Assembly: GCA_947488155.1 (NCBI GenBank)
Contig: CANKYK010000001.1
Coordinates: 806,001-870,000 of the forward strand
Length of the DNA: 64,000 bases
Origin: an uncultured Erythrobacter sp.
GTDB lineage: Bacteria; Pseudomonadota; Alphaproteobacteria; Sphingomonadales; Sphingomonadaceae
Reading direction: 5' to 3'
In this document: positions 15,961-25,390 of the stretch, piece by piece
Layout of the letters: each line of letters begins with the position of its first letter
How positions within the stretch are numbered: position 1 is the first letter of the stretch
Translations under genes and position numbers: made by a program
Notes under the pieces: model-generated
Seen by the model: the letters and a program-made list of their open reading frames with translations, nothing else
The model's database searches: none
What the model was told of the DNA's origin: nothing

Positions 15961-17121
15961 GTGACCAATGCGCAAATAAGCATCGAAGCGGTAAGCGACA
16001 AGCGCGGGCGGGCGCAGTTCGTTGATTTGGGGCGTGAATTTGCAGCATCCGTGCCGCACCACGTCCCGCAATTGCGCTCTGAACTGCTGGAATTGGTCAA
16101 CCCGGACAAGAACCCGTTTTTCAAGCACGGTAAGGCACAACTGTTCATCGCCCACCGTGATGGAAAAATGGTCGGGCGCATTTCCGCACAAATTGACGAG
16201 CTGGCATTAGCCATGCCTGCCGAACAGGGCTTTGGTCCGGGAACCGGCATGTTCGGATACTTCGATGCAGCCGACGAACACGTGGGTTCAGCTCTGCTGG
16301 AAAAGGCTCAGAGCTGGCTCGCCGCCCAAGGGATGACGCGCGCCGTTGGCCCGATTTCCATGGCCATGTGGGAGGAGCCCGGACTTCTGGTGAGCGGGCA
16401 CGACCATTCGCCCATGATCATGATGGGTCATCATCCCGCGCAATATCAAAGCTGGATCGAAGGCGTTGGATACAGCCGCGTAAAGACGCTCTACACCTAT
16501 GATCTCGACATCACGAAAGACTTCCCACCGCTGGTGCAGCGGATCGTGAAGTCGGGCAAGCGCAACGAGCGGATCACCATTCGCCGCGTCGACAAATCCA
16601 ATTGGGACCGTGATGCAGAGATCGTGCTGTCGATTCTCAATGATGCATGGTCAGACAATTGGGGTTTCACACCCTTCACCCCGGAAGAGGTCGCCTATGC
16701 AGGCAAGAAGCTGAAAACGATCATCTTCGAACCGCTGAATATGATTGCCGAGGTTGAGGGAAAACCGGTTGCCTTCATGCTGACCTTCCCGGACATCAAC
16801 GATGTGTTAGACAAAATTGATGGCAAGCTGCTGCCGTTTGGTTGGTTTCACATGCTGCGCTGGCTGCGCGGGCCGCGCGGATCAGGCATGCGAGTGCCCC
16901 TGATGGGGGTTCTGAAAGAAGTGCAGAACTCGCGCTTGGCAAGCCAGCTTGCCTTCATGATGATCAACGAGATTCGCGAGAGTGCTTACACCACCTTTGC
17001 CTCCAAGCGTGCAGAGATCGGTTGGATCCTGGAAGATAATCAGGGAATGGTTGCGATCGCCGACACGATCCAGGCAGAGATCAACCGCGAATATGCGATC
17101 TATGAAAAACCGATAGCTTAG
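15961..17121 (+). CDS. GNAT-like N-acetyltransferase-related protein, 386 residues
   Basis: A soluble 386-residue protein. Its C-terminal half has the layout of a GNAT-like fold (NMIAEVEGKPVAFMLTFPDINDVL), and MTRAVGPISMAMWEEPGLL occurs in the middle. This long family is common in proteobacteria and is often annotated only as N-acetyltransferase. I chose the GTG at 15961 because AAGG lies about 9 bases upstream. The open frame runs 81 codons further, but that part overlaps the divergent desaturase gene and looks non-coding. The shared intergenic region suggests co-regulation with the desaturase. Substrate and role are unknown. Confidence 0.7.
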   Translation: MTNAQISIEAVSDKRGRAQFVDLGREFAASVPHHVPQLRSELLELVNPDKNPFFKHGKAQLFIAHRDGKMVGRISAQIDELALAMPAEQGFGPGTGMFGYFDAADEHVGSALLEKAQSWLAAQGMTRAVGPISMAMWEEPGLLVSGHDHSPMIMMGHHPAQYQSWIEGVGYSRVKTLYTYDLDITKDFPPLVQRIVKSGKRNERITIRRVDKSNWDRDAEIVLSILNDAWSDNWGFTPFTPEEVAYAGKKLKTIIFEPLNMIAEVEGKPVAFMLTFPDINDVLDKIDGKLLPFGWFHMLRWLRGPRGSGMRVPLMGVLKEVQNSRLASQLAFMMINEIRESAYTTFASKRAEIGWILEDNQGMVAIADTIQAEINREYAIYEKPIA

Positions 17122-17219
17122 GGGCGAGCACCCGGACATTCCGTCTTGCAGACTGTAACAAGAACGCCGATCTGTCCGTAAGGTAGATTGTCGTTCGCTA
17201 GTTCAGCCAAGGGTGAAGC

Positions 17220-17651
17220 ATGCTCTCATTTCGCAAAGGCAAAGCCGCCCCAGCCCGCCTTCCTCGGCGTGTTCTGGTGGTTGAAGATCATGCTGAGCAT
17301 GGCCGCGTGCTGGAAGAAGCCCTGATCCACGAAGGCGTGGACGAAGTGAACATCTGTCCTTCAACCGCTTGCTCGCTTGAACGCCTGCGCTCCGGCTCGT
17401 TCGATGCGATTATCCTTGATGTGCATTTGGCCGACAGCGACATGGGCTGGGAAGTCGCGGAACTTGTCGATGCCGTTGGCGGCAATGCCACTCGCATCAT
17501 TTTTCAAACTGACGATCCCAGTGAAATCCCGCCAGCGGTTCAGAAACTCGGCCCTGTCCTCACCAAACCATACGGGCCAGACGACCTCATTGCGATGCTG
17601 AAAACGGCCCCGCGCAAAGGCATGTTTGATCGGTTCCGTCGCAGCCGTTGA
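17220..17651 (+). CDS. single-domain response regulator
   Basis: A 143-residue CheY-like receiver with no output domain. Seen are the acidic pocket VVEDHAEHG, the phosphoacceptor Asp in AIILDVHLAD, the Thr in FQTDDP, and the conserved Lys in LTKPYGPDD. A basic tail, FDRFRRSR, ends the protein. It lies about 350 bp upstream of phyR in the same direction. Single-domain regulators of Sphingomonas (SdrG type) feed the general stress pathway; a role like that is possible from position but not shown, and the FATGUY motif is only partly matched here. Confidence 0.85.
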   Translation: MLSFRKGKAAPARLPRRVLVVEDHAEHGRVLEEALIHEGVDEVNICPSTACSLERLRSGSFDAIILDVHLADSDMGWEVAELVDAVGGNATRIIFQTDDPSEIPPAVQKLGPVLTKPYGPDDLIAMLKTAPRKGMFDRFRRSR

Positions 17652-17677
17652 ACTCAACAAAGCTTTGCACGAATACG

Positions 17678-17711
17678 AAAAAAGGCCTCCACTCGGATGA
17701 GTGAAGGCCTT
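17678..17711 (-). terminator. hairpin with leftward T-run
   Basis: A 13-bp stem (17682-17694 with 17699-17711, one mismatch, GGAT loop) is followed on the minus strand by six T residues (A-run at 17678-17683). It would stop leftward transcription, yet no confident leftward gene precedes it. It lies 30 bp after the receiver gene, so it may also end that rightward transcript less efficiently. Confidence 0.6.
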
Positions 17712-17999
17712 GGGATCGTACCACACGCCGCTTGGACGGGAGGGGGGTCTCGGCGGTGATACAGACAAAATGCGCCGCCTTCGCTCTGGTTCCCGTCGCT
17801 TTGAATTTTTTTGCAAACTTGCCTTCCAGACCGGGCAAACCGGGATCGCCTTCGTTCCGGCAGCTAGGGCAGGCATTCATCTCTGACATGACGCCCGTTG
17901 CAACCAAGCGGGCGTGCGCCGCGTAACTGCAAGGAAGCTATAGAATAGGTGCACCAACCCGCTATAGAGGTGCTCAGATCCTTGAATGAAAGCGAACCA

Positions 18000-18794
18000 A
18001 TGCCACTTGGCCAAGACATTGCTACCAATCTTCCTTATTTGCGGCGCTATGCACGGGCGCTGACCGGCGCGCAAAACACGGGCGATGCCTTTGTTCGTGC
18101 GACTCTAGAGGCGGCGCTCGCTGACGAGACGCTGAAGCAATCGCTCGAAGGCGGCCGGGTCGCATTATACGCTGCGTTCAACAAGGTCTGGGCGAGCGCC
18201 TATATGGAAGTCGCCAAAGACGAAACACCAGCGGGTGAGCATGAAGCAGCGGCGAAAGCGCGGCTTGAGGCAATCACACCGCTCAATCGTCAGGCCTTGC
18301 TACTCACTACGTTGGAAGACTTCACGTCTGCGCAAGCGGCGCAAATCATGGAACTCGAACCAGCAGATGTTGAACGACTGGTGCAAGAGGCGGTGAGCGA
18401 AATTGACCGCGAGACCAGCACCGAGGTGCTGATTATTGAAGACGAACCGCTGATCTCAATGCAGCTCGAAGATTTGGTCAAATCGCTGGGCCACACGATT
18501 TGCGGCACGGCGGCGACACGCACGCAGGCGCGCGAGGTCGTCGCGGAAAAGACCCCAGGATTGGTGCTGGCCGATATTCAGTTGGCCGATGGCTCATCCG
18601 GCCTAGACGCAGTCGACGACATCCTGGCGATTGGCGATGTCCCGGTGATCTTCATTACCGCCTATCCAGAGCGTCTGCTGACCGGGGATCGGCCAGAGCC
18701 AACCTATCTGGTGACCAAGCCATTTGAGGAACGCACCGTCAGCGCCGCCATCAGCCAGGCGCTGTTCTTCGGCTCCAGCAAACCGCTCGATTGA
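18000..18794 (+). CDS. phyR: general stress response regulator PhyR
   Basis: A 264-residue two-domain protein. Residues ~1-125 are a sigma-like domain (NLPYLRRYARALTG..., ITPLNRQALLLTTLEDF, then an HTH-like end). Residues ~135-260 are a receiver with VLIIEDEPLIS, the phosphoacceptor in VLADIQLADGSSG, and VTKPFEE. When phosphorylated, PhyR binds the anti-sigma factor NepR and frees EcfG. I chose the ATG at 18000 because family members begin with this LGQ...LPYLRRYARAL segment; the GTG at 17949 would add 17 residues. It converges on the kinase gene and lies close to nepR-ecfG. Confidence 0.95.
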   Translation: MPLGQDIATNLPYLRRYARALTGAQNTGDAFVRATLEAALADETLKQSLEGGRVALYAAFNKVWASAYMEVAKDETPAGEHEAAAKARLEAITPLNRQALLLTTLEDFTSAQAAQIMELEPADVERLVQEAVSEIDRETSTEVLIIEDEPLISMQLEDLVKSLGHTICGTAATRTQAREVVAEKTPGLVLADIQLADGSSGLDAVDDILAIGDVPVIFITAYPERLLTGDRPEPTYLVTKPFEERTVSAAISQALFFGSSKPLD

Positions 18795-18819
18795 TGCTCT
18801 AGGCAGGCCGCCCGAACAA

Positions 18820-20355
18820 TCAGCCTGCCAATTGATCTCGAAGTTGAAACTCGCCTGCGGGACGAACTGGCACGCGCATAGTGCAGCGCACGCCGCCAGT
18901 GTCGAAATGCAATTCAACCGGATGCCTTAATTCGTGAGCGACGATTTTCTGGATCAGTTCCGTGCCAAAGCCGCTTCCGCGCACCTCGCTTACCTCTGGT
19001 CCGCCCGCCTCCAGCCATTCCACTTCGGCCAAATCCGGATCGACCAAAGACCATGTGATCGACACCCGGCCTACATCATCGCTGAGCGCGCCATATTTGG
19101 CCGCATTGGTGGCAAGCTCGTGGATTGCCTGACCAAGGGTCAACGCGTCATTGGGGGCAAGCTCAACATCGGGACCTTCGATCTCAACCTCATGCTCTCT
19201 TGCTGCACTGACATGCGCCAACTCTGCTTTGACGACGGAGGCAATGGGTGTGGTTCCCCACTCCGAATTGGTTAGTAAATCGTGGGTCGCGGACAGGGCC
19301 CTGATCCGCCCTGCTAGCCCTTCCGCAAAATCATCCAGATTGTCTGCCCGGCGGCGCGTCAACGAAAGCAGCGAAAGAACGTTTGCAAGCGTATTTTTGA
19401 CCCGGTGATTAAGCTCTCTAGTCAGTGAATTGCGGATCGAGTGCTGTTCTTCGAAGAATTCGAGGCGCGCGTTGTCCTTGGCTATTTGCCGGGTCAGGAT
19501 CCGCGCGAGCATTGCCAGCAAAGCGGCAACCGAAAGACCGAGCAGCAGAGTAACCACAGACAGCGGGGTCAGCAAAGCAGGCGTCGGCGCGGCCACTTCC
19601 AAGCGCATAGTGCGATTGGCAATCTGGATCGGTTTTTCGATCACATTGCTAGTGAAGGCAGTGGAAGAACGCTCTGCAAGCAATGCAGCCTCATCCTCCA
19701 TCCCGTCAAACAGGCGTACAGCCAGATCGTTTTCAATCGCCAAATCCAGCGCCGCTGCAAGGAACATATTCGCGTTAAACGCGCGGTGGACAAAGCCCCT
19801 TGGCTCAACCTCAGCCGTATTCCCCGCCAGCACCGGCATAACAATCAGAAAGGCAGGAACCTCGCCGCCTTCAGGGCCAGCAATCATCAGCCTGCCAGAG
19901 GATGATGGTGCGCCGCTGCCCTGAACGGCGGCCAGAGTTTCCTGAAACATCGGGCTTGCTTGCCCGTCAACATCGGCAAGGTCAACGCGAGACAGCCAGC
20001 CCATTGGCCCCGCCCCTGGCACTTCAAAATCCCCCTCCATCTCGGTGCTAAATTGCTGGAGCAGTTCCGGCGTGGGCCGCCCTCTGCTGGACAGCACCAC
20101 AGCGCCCGCGTGCATGTAAGACACGGCAATATTGGCTTCATGGCCAAGCTCAGACGCGATGGATGCGGCGATCTTGCGGGTCTGCAAGCTCTCGCTGTGG
20201 CGCGCACCTGTCTCAATCGCGAATACGCTGAGCAAGGTGACAACGGAAATAGCGAGAAAAATGATAGCAGGCACGGCGCTCGGATAGGCAATCAACCATT
20301 GCCGAACCCCGCCAAGCGGCACAGTATCTTTTCGTTTAGATGCCTTCGCCTGCAT
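18820..20355 (-). CDS. HisKA_2/HWE-type sensor histidine kinase, probable PhyR kinase
   Basis: A 511-residue membrane kinase. One transmembrane helix lies at ~28-48 and another at ~264-286, enclosing a periplasmic sensor of about 215 residues that resembles a CHASE-type region. The cytoplasmic part has the HisKA_2 phosphorylation motif ELNHRVKNTLANVLSLL (His317) and an ATPase domain with HELATNAAKYGALS and GSGFGTELI. This kinase class phosphorylates PhyR in alphaproteobacteria. The gene converges on phyR and shares a divergent EcfG promoter with nepR, which supports that role. Confidence 0.88.
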   Translation of the reverse strand: MQAKASKRKDTVPLGGVRQWLIAYPSAVPAIIFLAISVVTLLSVFAIETGARHSESLQTRKIAASIASELGHEANIAVSYMHAGAVVLSSRGRPTPELLQQFSTEMEGDFEVPGAGPMGWLSRVDLADVDGQASPMFQETLAAVQGSGAPSSSGRLMIAGPEGGEVPAFLIVMPVLAGNTAEVEPRGFVHRAFNANMFLAAALDLAIENDLAVRLFDGMEDEAALLAERSSTAFTSNVIEKPIQIANRTMRLEVAAPTPALLTPLSVVTLLLGLSVAALLAMLARILTRQIAKDNARLEFFEEQHSIRNSLTRELNHRVKNTLANVLSLLSLTRRRADNLDDFAEGLAGRIRALSATHDLLTNSEWGTTPIASVVKAELAHVSAAREHEVEIEGPDVELAPNDALTLGQAIHELATNAAKYGALSDDVGRVSITWSLVDPDLAEVEWLEAGGPEVSEVRGSGFGTELIQKIVAHELRHPVELHFDTGGVRCTMRVPVRPAGEFQLRDQLAG

Positions 20356-20385
20356 CAGTCCAAGCTCTTAGTTGTCAATGGCAGG

Positions 20386-20412
20386 GGAACAATACATAGG
20401 CCGTATCGTTCC
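20386..20412. promoter_or_regulatory. bidirectional EcfG-type promoter
   Basis: Rightward, GGAAC (20386-20390), 16 bp, CGTT (20407-20410) is an exact match to the EcfG consensus and faces nepR-ecfG. Leftward, the complementary strand reads GGAAC (20412-20408), 16 bp, TGTT (20391-20388), one base off consensus, facing the kinase gene. The two overlap as a near-palindrome, so one site may serve both directions and give positive feedback. Confidence 0.8.
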
Positions 20413-20494
20413 CAAATTCATATGTAGTAATGCCACCGATATGGCCTAACATGCCGGTGCCTTTCGCCTATCGCGGAGTATATCAGGATCAATT

Positions 20495-20704
20495 ATGGCC
20501 TCGGGTAAAGAAACATCGCCGACTGACGCAGCGGCGGAAAAACCAACAAGCGCCAAGGCTATGGAGCAGCCACAATGGGCTGACGGGCTAAAGCAATTGT
20601 ACGATTCCGTGGTCGAAGAACCGCTTCCCGACAGCTTCAAAAATCTGCTGTCTCAGCTTGATGTAACTGATCCAGATGATGCCAGCCAGAATGGGAATAG
20701 CTGA
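20495..20704 (+). CDS. nepR: anti-sigma factor NepR
   Basis: A 69-residue NepR. The conserved core WADGLKQLYDSVVEEPLPDSF (residues ~28-48) is the segment that binds EcfG or phosphorylated PhyR. The N-terminal part is disordered-looking and polar. The gene lies 84 bp after an exact EcfG promoter, and its TGA overlaps the ecfG ATG by one base (TGATG), so anti-sigma and sigma are made together. Confidence 0.95.
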   Translation: MASGKETSPTDAAAEKPTSAKAMEQPQWADGLKQLYDSVVEEPLPDSFKNLLSQLDVTDPDDASQNGNS

Positions 20705-21315
20705 TGTCGGTCGAGACCCGCAGCGCCTCTGAAAAAGCTGACTTTAAGCGCGAACTGACCGAGGTCGTACCGCATTTGCGGGCCTTTGCGCGCGGCCTAT
20801 GCGGCCGTCCAGACATGGCCGATGATCTGGTTCAAGAAACCTTGTTGAAGGCGTGGGCCGCGCAGGCCCGATTTGAGCCAGGCACATCAATGCGCGCCTG
20901 GACCTTTGTGATCCTACGCAATGCCTATCTCACAGATATGCGGCGCAACCGTTTTCGCGGCGATTATGATGAGACGGTGGCAGAGCGCATCCTGACCGCA
21001 CCTGCTGGGCAAGAAGAACCAATCCACCTGTCGGACATGCACCGTGCGTTGCTGACGCTGCCGCCGGAACGGCGCGAGGCCTTGCTATTGGTGGGCGCGG
21101 GCGGATTTTCTTACGAGGAAGCCGCGCAAATATGTGGCTGCGCCGTCGGCACGATCAAAAGCCGCGTGGGCCGCGCTCGCTCCACACTCAACAGCATGCT
21201 GGCAGAGGGCAATATCCCTCAACGTTCAATCGGGGATGATGCCGCGCACCGCGCCATCCTAGAAGAATTGGACGATGTCGCCGCGGGCAATGGCGAAACC
21301 GCGAAGATCGATTAA
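20704..21315 (+). CDS. ecfG: EcfG-type RNA polymerase sigma factor
   Basis: A 203-residue ECF sigma factor of the EcfG group, which directs the general stress regulon. Region 2 covers ~20-90 (VPHLRAFARGLCGRPDMADDLVQETLLKAW, then the region 2.4 block MRAWTFVILRNAYLTDMRR). Region 4 covers ~115-165 (LTLPPERREALLLVGAGGFSYEEAAQICGCAVGTIKSRVGRAR). It is held by NepR and released by phosphorylated PhyR. Its own operon promoter carries the EcfG motif, which indicates autoregulation. Confidence 0.95.
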   Translation: MSVETRSASEKADFKRELTEVVPHLRAFARGLCGRPDMADDLVQETLLKAWAAQARFEPGTSMRAWTFVILRNAYLTDMRRNRFRGDYDETVAERILTAPAGQEEPIHLSDMHRALLTLPPERREALLLVGAGGFSYEEAAQICGCAVGTIKSRVGRARSTLNSMLAEGNIPQRSIGDDAAHRAILEELDDVAAGNGETAKID

Positions 21316-21430
21316 TTCACGCCCGACCTGCGGGCTTGCAAGAGCGTAACTTCAAAACTTCCCGCATCAGGCGCTTGGCGCGGCTTTGTAGTCCTGCAAT
21401 AAGACCAGCGACAAGCTGGAATTGCCTGAA

Positions 21431-22615
21431 ATGACGAGCGAAACACCCAACCCGCGCCCAAGCGAGCCGAGCGCCACCCCTGCGTCCAGCAGACGGCTGG
21501 CCTTTGCTGAGCAGGAGGTGCGGCTGGTGTCGGCCCTGGTTTTGCTGATCGGGATCGGTCTGTTCCTCGCCATACCCTTCGTTTTGTCGATCGGATCGGT
21601 GGTGTTTTTGCCGCTGGTCACAGCGATCTTGCTCACCATCCTTCTGTCGCCGCTGGCCGACAGGCTGGCGCGGATCGGCCTACCCAATGTGCTCGCCTCC
21701 CTGGGCGCGTTGATAGCGTTTCTGGCGGTTGTGCTGCTCGCCCTCGCACTGGTGCTTCAACCCGCCCTTGCCCTGTTCGACACCTTGCCCGCCATTACTG
21801 AGCAAGTGGGCGCGCGTTTTGCTGAGCTGCGCGATCAGTTTGAATGGCTCGCCATCATCAACCGAGAGCTGGGCGAAATATTGGGCGAATCCGGCACACG
21901 CGAAGTCGTGCTCGCCACCCCAACCCTGCTCGAACAGATCGCTTGGTCCACGCCGAGCGTGCTGATCGAGGTCTTGATCACTCTGCTGATGACCTTCTTC
22001 ATGATCGAGGCGCGCGTGCGGCTAAGGCGGCATTTGCTGTTTGATCGCTCCAGCTTCGGCTCCAGCGTGAAGGCCGCGCGGGTTCTCCGCGAAGTGCAGG
22101 ACCGGGTCGCCGCCTATATTCTCACCGTCGGCTTCATCAACGCCTGTGTCGGAGTGGTCGTCGCGCTGGGCGCATGGGCGCTGGGTGTGGAGGCGCCGAT
22201 CATGTGGGGCGGGCTCGCCGCGATCCTCAATTTCGTGCCCTATATCGGGCCAATCGCCATGGCCGCCCTGCTGGGGATGTTCGGCATCGGCACGGCGGAC
22301 ACAGTGTTCCTCGGGCTGGTCCCGGTCACCGCATATATCGTGCTGCACACGGTGGAGGCGAATGTCGTCACCCCATCAATTCTGGGCGCGCGCTTCACCA
22401 TGAACCCGGTGATGATCTTGCTCGCCCTGTCCTATTTCACCTGGATCTGGGGCGTGCCGGGCGCGCTGCTATCCGTGCCAATCCTTCTGACGCTCACCGC
22501 ATTATTCGATCACATCGGCAGCCCCAATCTGATCGGCTTTGTGTTTGGCGAGCCCCTGTTTGGCAGCGAGCTGTTCAATCGCAGCCCAGAAGAGGAAGCT
22601 GGTCCGGCGGGTTAG
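21431..22615 (+). CDS. AI-2E family transporter (PerM-like permease)
   Basis: A 394-residue polytopic membrane protein of the AI-2E/UPF0118 family. Clusters of hydrophobic helices occur at ~35-100 and ~180-365. A central soluble stretch (~105-175) contains LFDTLPAITEQVGARF. Family blocks are seen at LNFVPYIGPIAMAALLG and HTVEANVVTPSILGARFTMNPVMILLAL. Substrates of this family are varied (signalling molecules, Na+/H+), so function is open. The ATG at 21431 is preferred over the TTG at 21422. It follows ecfG by 115 bp but shows no EcfG motif of its own. Confidence 0.85.
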   Translation: MTSETPNPRPSEPSATPASSRRLAFAEQEVRLVSALVLLIGIGLFLAIPFVLSIGSVVFLPLVTAILLTILLSPLADRLARIGLPNVLASLGALIAFLAVVLLALALVLQPALALFDTLPAITEQVGARFAELRDQFEWLAIINRELGEILGESGTREVVLATPTLLEQIAWSTPSVLIEVLITLLMTFFMIEARVRLRRHLLFDRSSFGSSVKAARVLREVQDRVAAYILTVGFINACVGVVVALGAWALGVEAPIMWGGLAAILNFVPYIGPIAMAALLGMFGIGTADTVFLGLVPVTAYIVLHTVEANVVTPSILGARFTMNPVMILLALSYFTWIWGVPGALLSVPILLTLTALFDHIGSPNLIGFVFGEPLFGSELFNRSPEEEAGPAG

Positions 22616-22627
22616 CCCGGCAAAGCC

Positions 22628-23935
22628 TCAATTCTTGGAGCGGTCGACCGTGCCAGCCACCGCCACATTCATTGTGACATTGGCCAAAGTGCGCATGATA
22701 TCGGGCAACATTTCCACCGCCACCAGCAATGCCAGCGGCTCTATTGGCACACCCATGGCGAGCGCGATCGGGCCAATCGATACCACGAAACTGATGGAGC
22801 CAGGCAGGCTGACCGAGCCGATGGAGATGACCACCGCCACGCCAATGCCGATCAGCATCAGCGGCCAGGATACCTCTATTCCGGCCAAGCTGGCGACATA
22901 CAGTGCCACCGCCATATTCATCGCTACGCTGGTCGCGCGAAAAATCGCCACCGCCAGCGGCAGCACGAACTCGCTGGTTTCCTCGCGCAAGTTAAGCCGC
23001 CCAGCGCTGTCCAGCATCGCGGGCAGGCTGGCGAGCGAGCTTTGAGTGGAAACCGCGACCGCTTGGGCGGGCAGAACTGCCTTGGCGAAGCGCAGCGGGC
23101 TGACCCCGCCCAGCGCCCATGCCATCAGATAAGCTAGTATCAGGATAAATCCGCCCATCGCGGAGACGACCAGAATGTAATGCGCCAATGTCGCAAACGC
23201 GCCGCCGCCACTTTTCAGGCCCACTCCAAAGGCCAGCGCAAACACGCCGAGCGGCGCGATCCACAGCACCCAGCCAATGATCATCAGCATGGTGTTGGCC
23301 AGCGCATGGAAAAAGCCCAGCATCCGCTCGCTCTGATCCTGGGGCAGCCGGGTCACGGCGACCGCGAACAGAGCGAAAAATATAGTGAGTGGCAACATCG
23401 CCGTTTCCGCCGCCGCAGCGATGATATTGGGTGCGATCAGCGAGGCGAGGAAATCGAGCACACCGGGCACTTGCTGCTCGCCGTCAGGGACGGCGGCCAA
23501 AAATCCGCTCGCGCTGTCTGGGATAGGCAAGGCGCCAAGCACTATCGGCATCATCAGGGCTGTGAAAAATCCGCCTGCGACGAGCACAGCAAACACAAGA
23601 GCCAAAAATCGCCGCGCCGCTGCGCCCGCTCTCGCGGCCTCGGCCATTTGCGCAATGCCCAGCACCAGCAGCGCCGCTACCAGCGGGATGATCGTCATCT
23701 GCAGCGCCCGCAGCCACAGGCTGCCGATCAGCGCGACAATCTGCTGCAGCCACTCGGTGATCCCACCGTCCGACAGCACCATGCCCAGCAGCAAGCCAGC
23801 GACCAATCCGGCAAATGTCAGCGCCACTGGCAGACGGATAGACGCCAGCTCATAACGCTGTCCGCTTGTCGCTGCTGCGCTTTGGCCTTCAACTTCACTC
23901 AAATTCTGTCCCCTTTGGGCCTTGCGCCCTTCCAT
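22628..23935 (-). CDS. dicarboxylate/amino acid:cation symporter (DAACS family)
   Basis: A 435-residue transporter of the GltP/DctA type that couples uptake of C4-dicarboxylates or acidic amino acids to Na+ or H+. The family serine-rich hairpin motif is present as AVSTQSSLASLPAML. NMAVALYVAS (the helix 7 NMDGT-equivalent, degenerate here) and SIGSVSLPGSISF (hairpin 2) follow. About eight membrane segments are visible. I place the start at the ATG at 23935; the open frame continues 74 codons upstream across the divergent glmM start and looks non-coding. Substrate specificity is uncertain because the NMDGT motif is not conserved. Confidence 0.85.
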   Translation of the reverse strand: MEGRKAQRGQNLSEVEGQSAAATSGQRYELASIRLPVALTFAGLVAGLLLGMVLSDGGITEWLQQIVALIGSLWLRALQMTIIPLVAALLVLGIAQMAEAARAGAAARRFLALVFAVLVAGGFFTALMMPIVLGALPIPDSASGFLAAVPDGEQQVPGVLDFLASLIAPNIIAAAAETAMLPLTIFFALFAVAVTRLPQDQSERMLGFFHALANTMLMIIGWVLWIAPLGVFALAFGVGLKSGGGAFATLAHYILVVSAMGGFILILAYLMAWALGGVSPLRFAKAVLPAQAVAVSTQSSLASLPAMLDSAGRLNLREETSEFVLPLAVAIFRATSVAMNMAVALYVASLAGIEVSWPLMLIGIGVAVVISIGSVSLPGSISFVVSIGPIALAMGVPIEPLALLVAVEMLPDIMRTLANVTMNVAVAGTVDRSKN

Positions 23936-24028
23936 TCGTGCGATAACCGCGCCAGAAGCGCCTGACAAATCGGCTTTCGCCCCGCGCGCACCCGCGGCGG
24001 TGCTTTCATGGAGAGAACAGACACAGCC

Positions 24029-25366
24029 ATGGCACGCAAATTCTTTGGCACAGACGGCATCCGTGGCCGCACGAACAGCGATGTGATGACATCGGAAATG
24101 GCGATGAAAGTAGGACAGGCAGCGGGCGCTCACTTCATGCGCGGCAAGCACCGCCACCGAGTTGTGATTGGCAAGGACACACGCCTGTCCGGCTATATGA
24201 TTGAAAGCGCGCTGGTCGCGGGTTTCACAAGTGTCGGCATGGATGTGATCATGACCGGTCCGATCCCGACCCCGGCGATTGCTTTACTCACACGCGAAAT
24301 GCGCGCCGATCTGGGCGTGATGATTTCGGCCAGCCACAACCCTTACGAGGATAATGGCGTCAAACTGTTCGGCCCGGATGGCTTTAAGCTGTCTGATAAG
24401 GACGAAATGCAGATCGAGGAATTGCTGGAGCTACAACCGGCGCTGGTCGATGCCTCGCAAATTGGGCGTGCACGGCGGATCGAGGATGCTCGCGGACGCT
24501 ACATCCACGCGGTCAAGCAATCGGTCTCTGACGAGGTCAGTTTTGACGGGCTGAAGGTCGTGGTCGATTGCGCCAATGGCGCCGCCTATGAAGTGGCTCC
24601 ATCGGCGATTTGGGAACTCGGCGCGCAGGTCATCACCGTCGGCGTTGACCCCAATGGCACCAATATCAATGACGGCGTTGGCTCCACCGCGATTGAGGCG
24701 TTGCAGGCCAAAGTCGTTGAGGAGCAGGCGCATATCGGCATCGCCTTGGATGGTGATGCAGACCGGCTTATCGTCGTTGATGAAAAAGGCCGCGCGGTCG
24801 ATGGCGACCAGATCATGGCTCTCATCGCGACGCGGATGCATGAAAAGGGCGCACTGACGGGCGGCGGCGTGGTCGCCACCGTCATGTCCAACCTGGGGCT
24901 GGAACGGCATCTTCACGCGCAAGGCCTCACGCTGGAACGGACCAAGGTCGGCGATCGTTATGTGCTTGAACGCATGAAAGAGGGCGGATTTAACGTTGGC
25001 GGCGAACAATCGGGCCATATGATCTTGCTCGATCACGCGACCACCGGCGATGGTACGGTCGCCGCGCTTCGCGTGCTATCCAGTCTGGTGCGCGCTGATA
25101 AGCCCGCCAGCGAGCTGTTGCATGTGTTTGACCCAGTCCCGCAACTGCTCAAGAACGTGCGCTATTCCGGTGGCAAGCCGTTGGAGAACGAAGCCGTAAA
25201 GCAGGTTATCAGCGAAGCGGAGGCAGAACTGGAAGGCAAAGGCCGCTTGGTCATCCGCCCATCCGGCACAGAGCCGGTGATCCGCGTGATGGCGGAGGGC
25301 GATGACAGCGCCCAAGTTGAGGCGGTGGTCGGCCGTATTTGCGACGCCGTCCGCGCCGCCGTTTGA
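24029..25366 (+). CDS. glmM: phosphoglucosamine mutase
   Basis: A 445-residue GlmM that converts glucosamine-6-phosphate to glucosamine-1-phosphate for UDP-GlcNAc, and so for peptidoglycan and LPS. Seen are the N-terminal [12 protein letters not shown], the phosphoserine loop [13 protein letters not shown] (Ser ~102), the metal site [15 protein letters not shown] (sugar binding), and [12 protein letters not shown] (phosphate binding). I chose the ATG at 24029 because the family starts MARK-FGTDG; an in-frame ATG at 24008 would add seven residues. It is followed 24 bp later by a DUF1272 gene. Confidence 0.95.
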   Translation: MARKFFGTDGIRGRTNSDVMTSEMAMKVGQAAGAHFMRGKHRHRVVIGKDTRLSGYMIESALVAGFTSVGMDVIMTGPIPTPAIALLTREMRADLGVMISASHNPYEDNGVKLFGPDGFKLSDKDEMQIEELLELQPALVDASQIGRARRIEDARGRYIHAVKQSVSDEVSFDGLKVVVDCANGAAYEVAPSAIWELGAQVITVGVDPNGTNINDGVGSTAIEALQAKVVEEQAHIGIALDGDADRLIVVDEKGRAVDGDQIMALIATRMHEKGALTGGGVVATVMSNLGLERHLHAQGLTLERTKVGDRYVLERMKEGGFNVGGEQSGHMILLDHATTGDGTVAALRVLSSLVRADKPASELLHVFDPVPQLLKNVRYSGGKPLENEAVKQVISEAEAELEGKGRLVIRPSGTEPVIRVMAEGDDSAQVEAVVGRICDAVRAAV

Positions 25367-25390
25367 GTAGCAACTCAGAGGACCAAGACC

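Noticed and set aside
17587..17907. Leftward ORF beginning near CPSCR
   Set aside because: It runs through a terminator hairpin and into antisense of the receiver gene; kept only as a finding, not as a gene.
23180..23965. Rightward ORF opposite the symporter gene
   Set aside because: Composition is rich in Arg/Gln/His as expected for an antisense frame, and no domain is visible; the leftward frame has clear symporter motifs.
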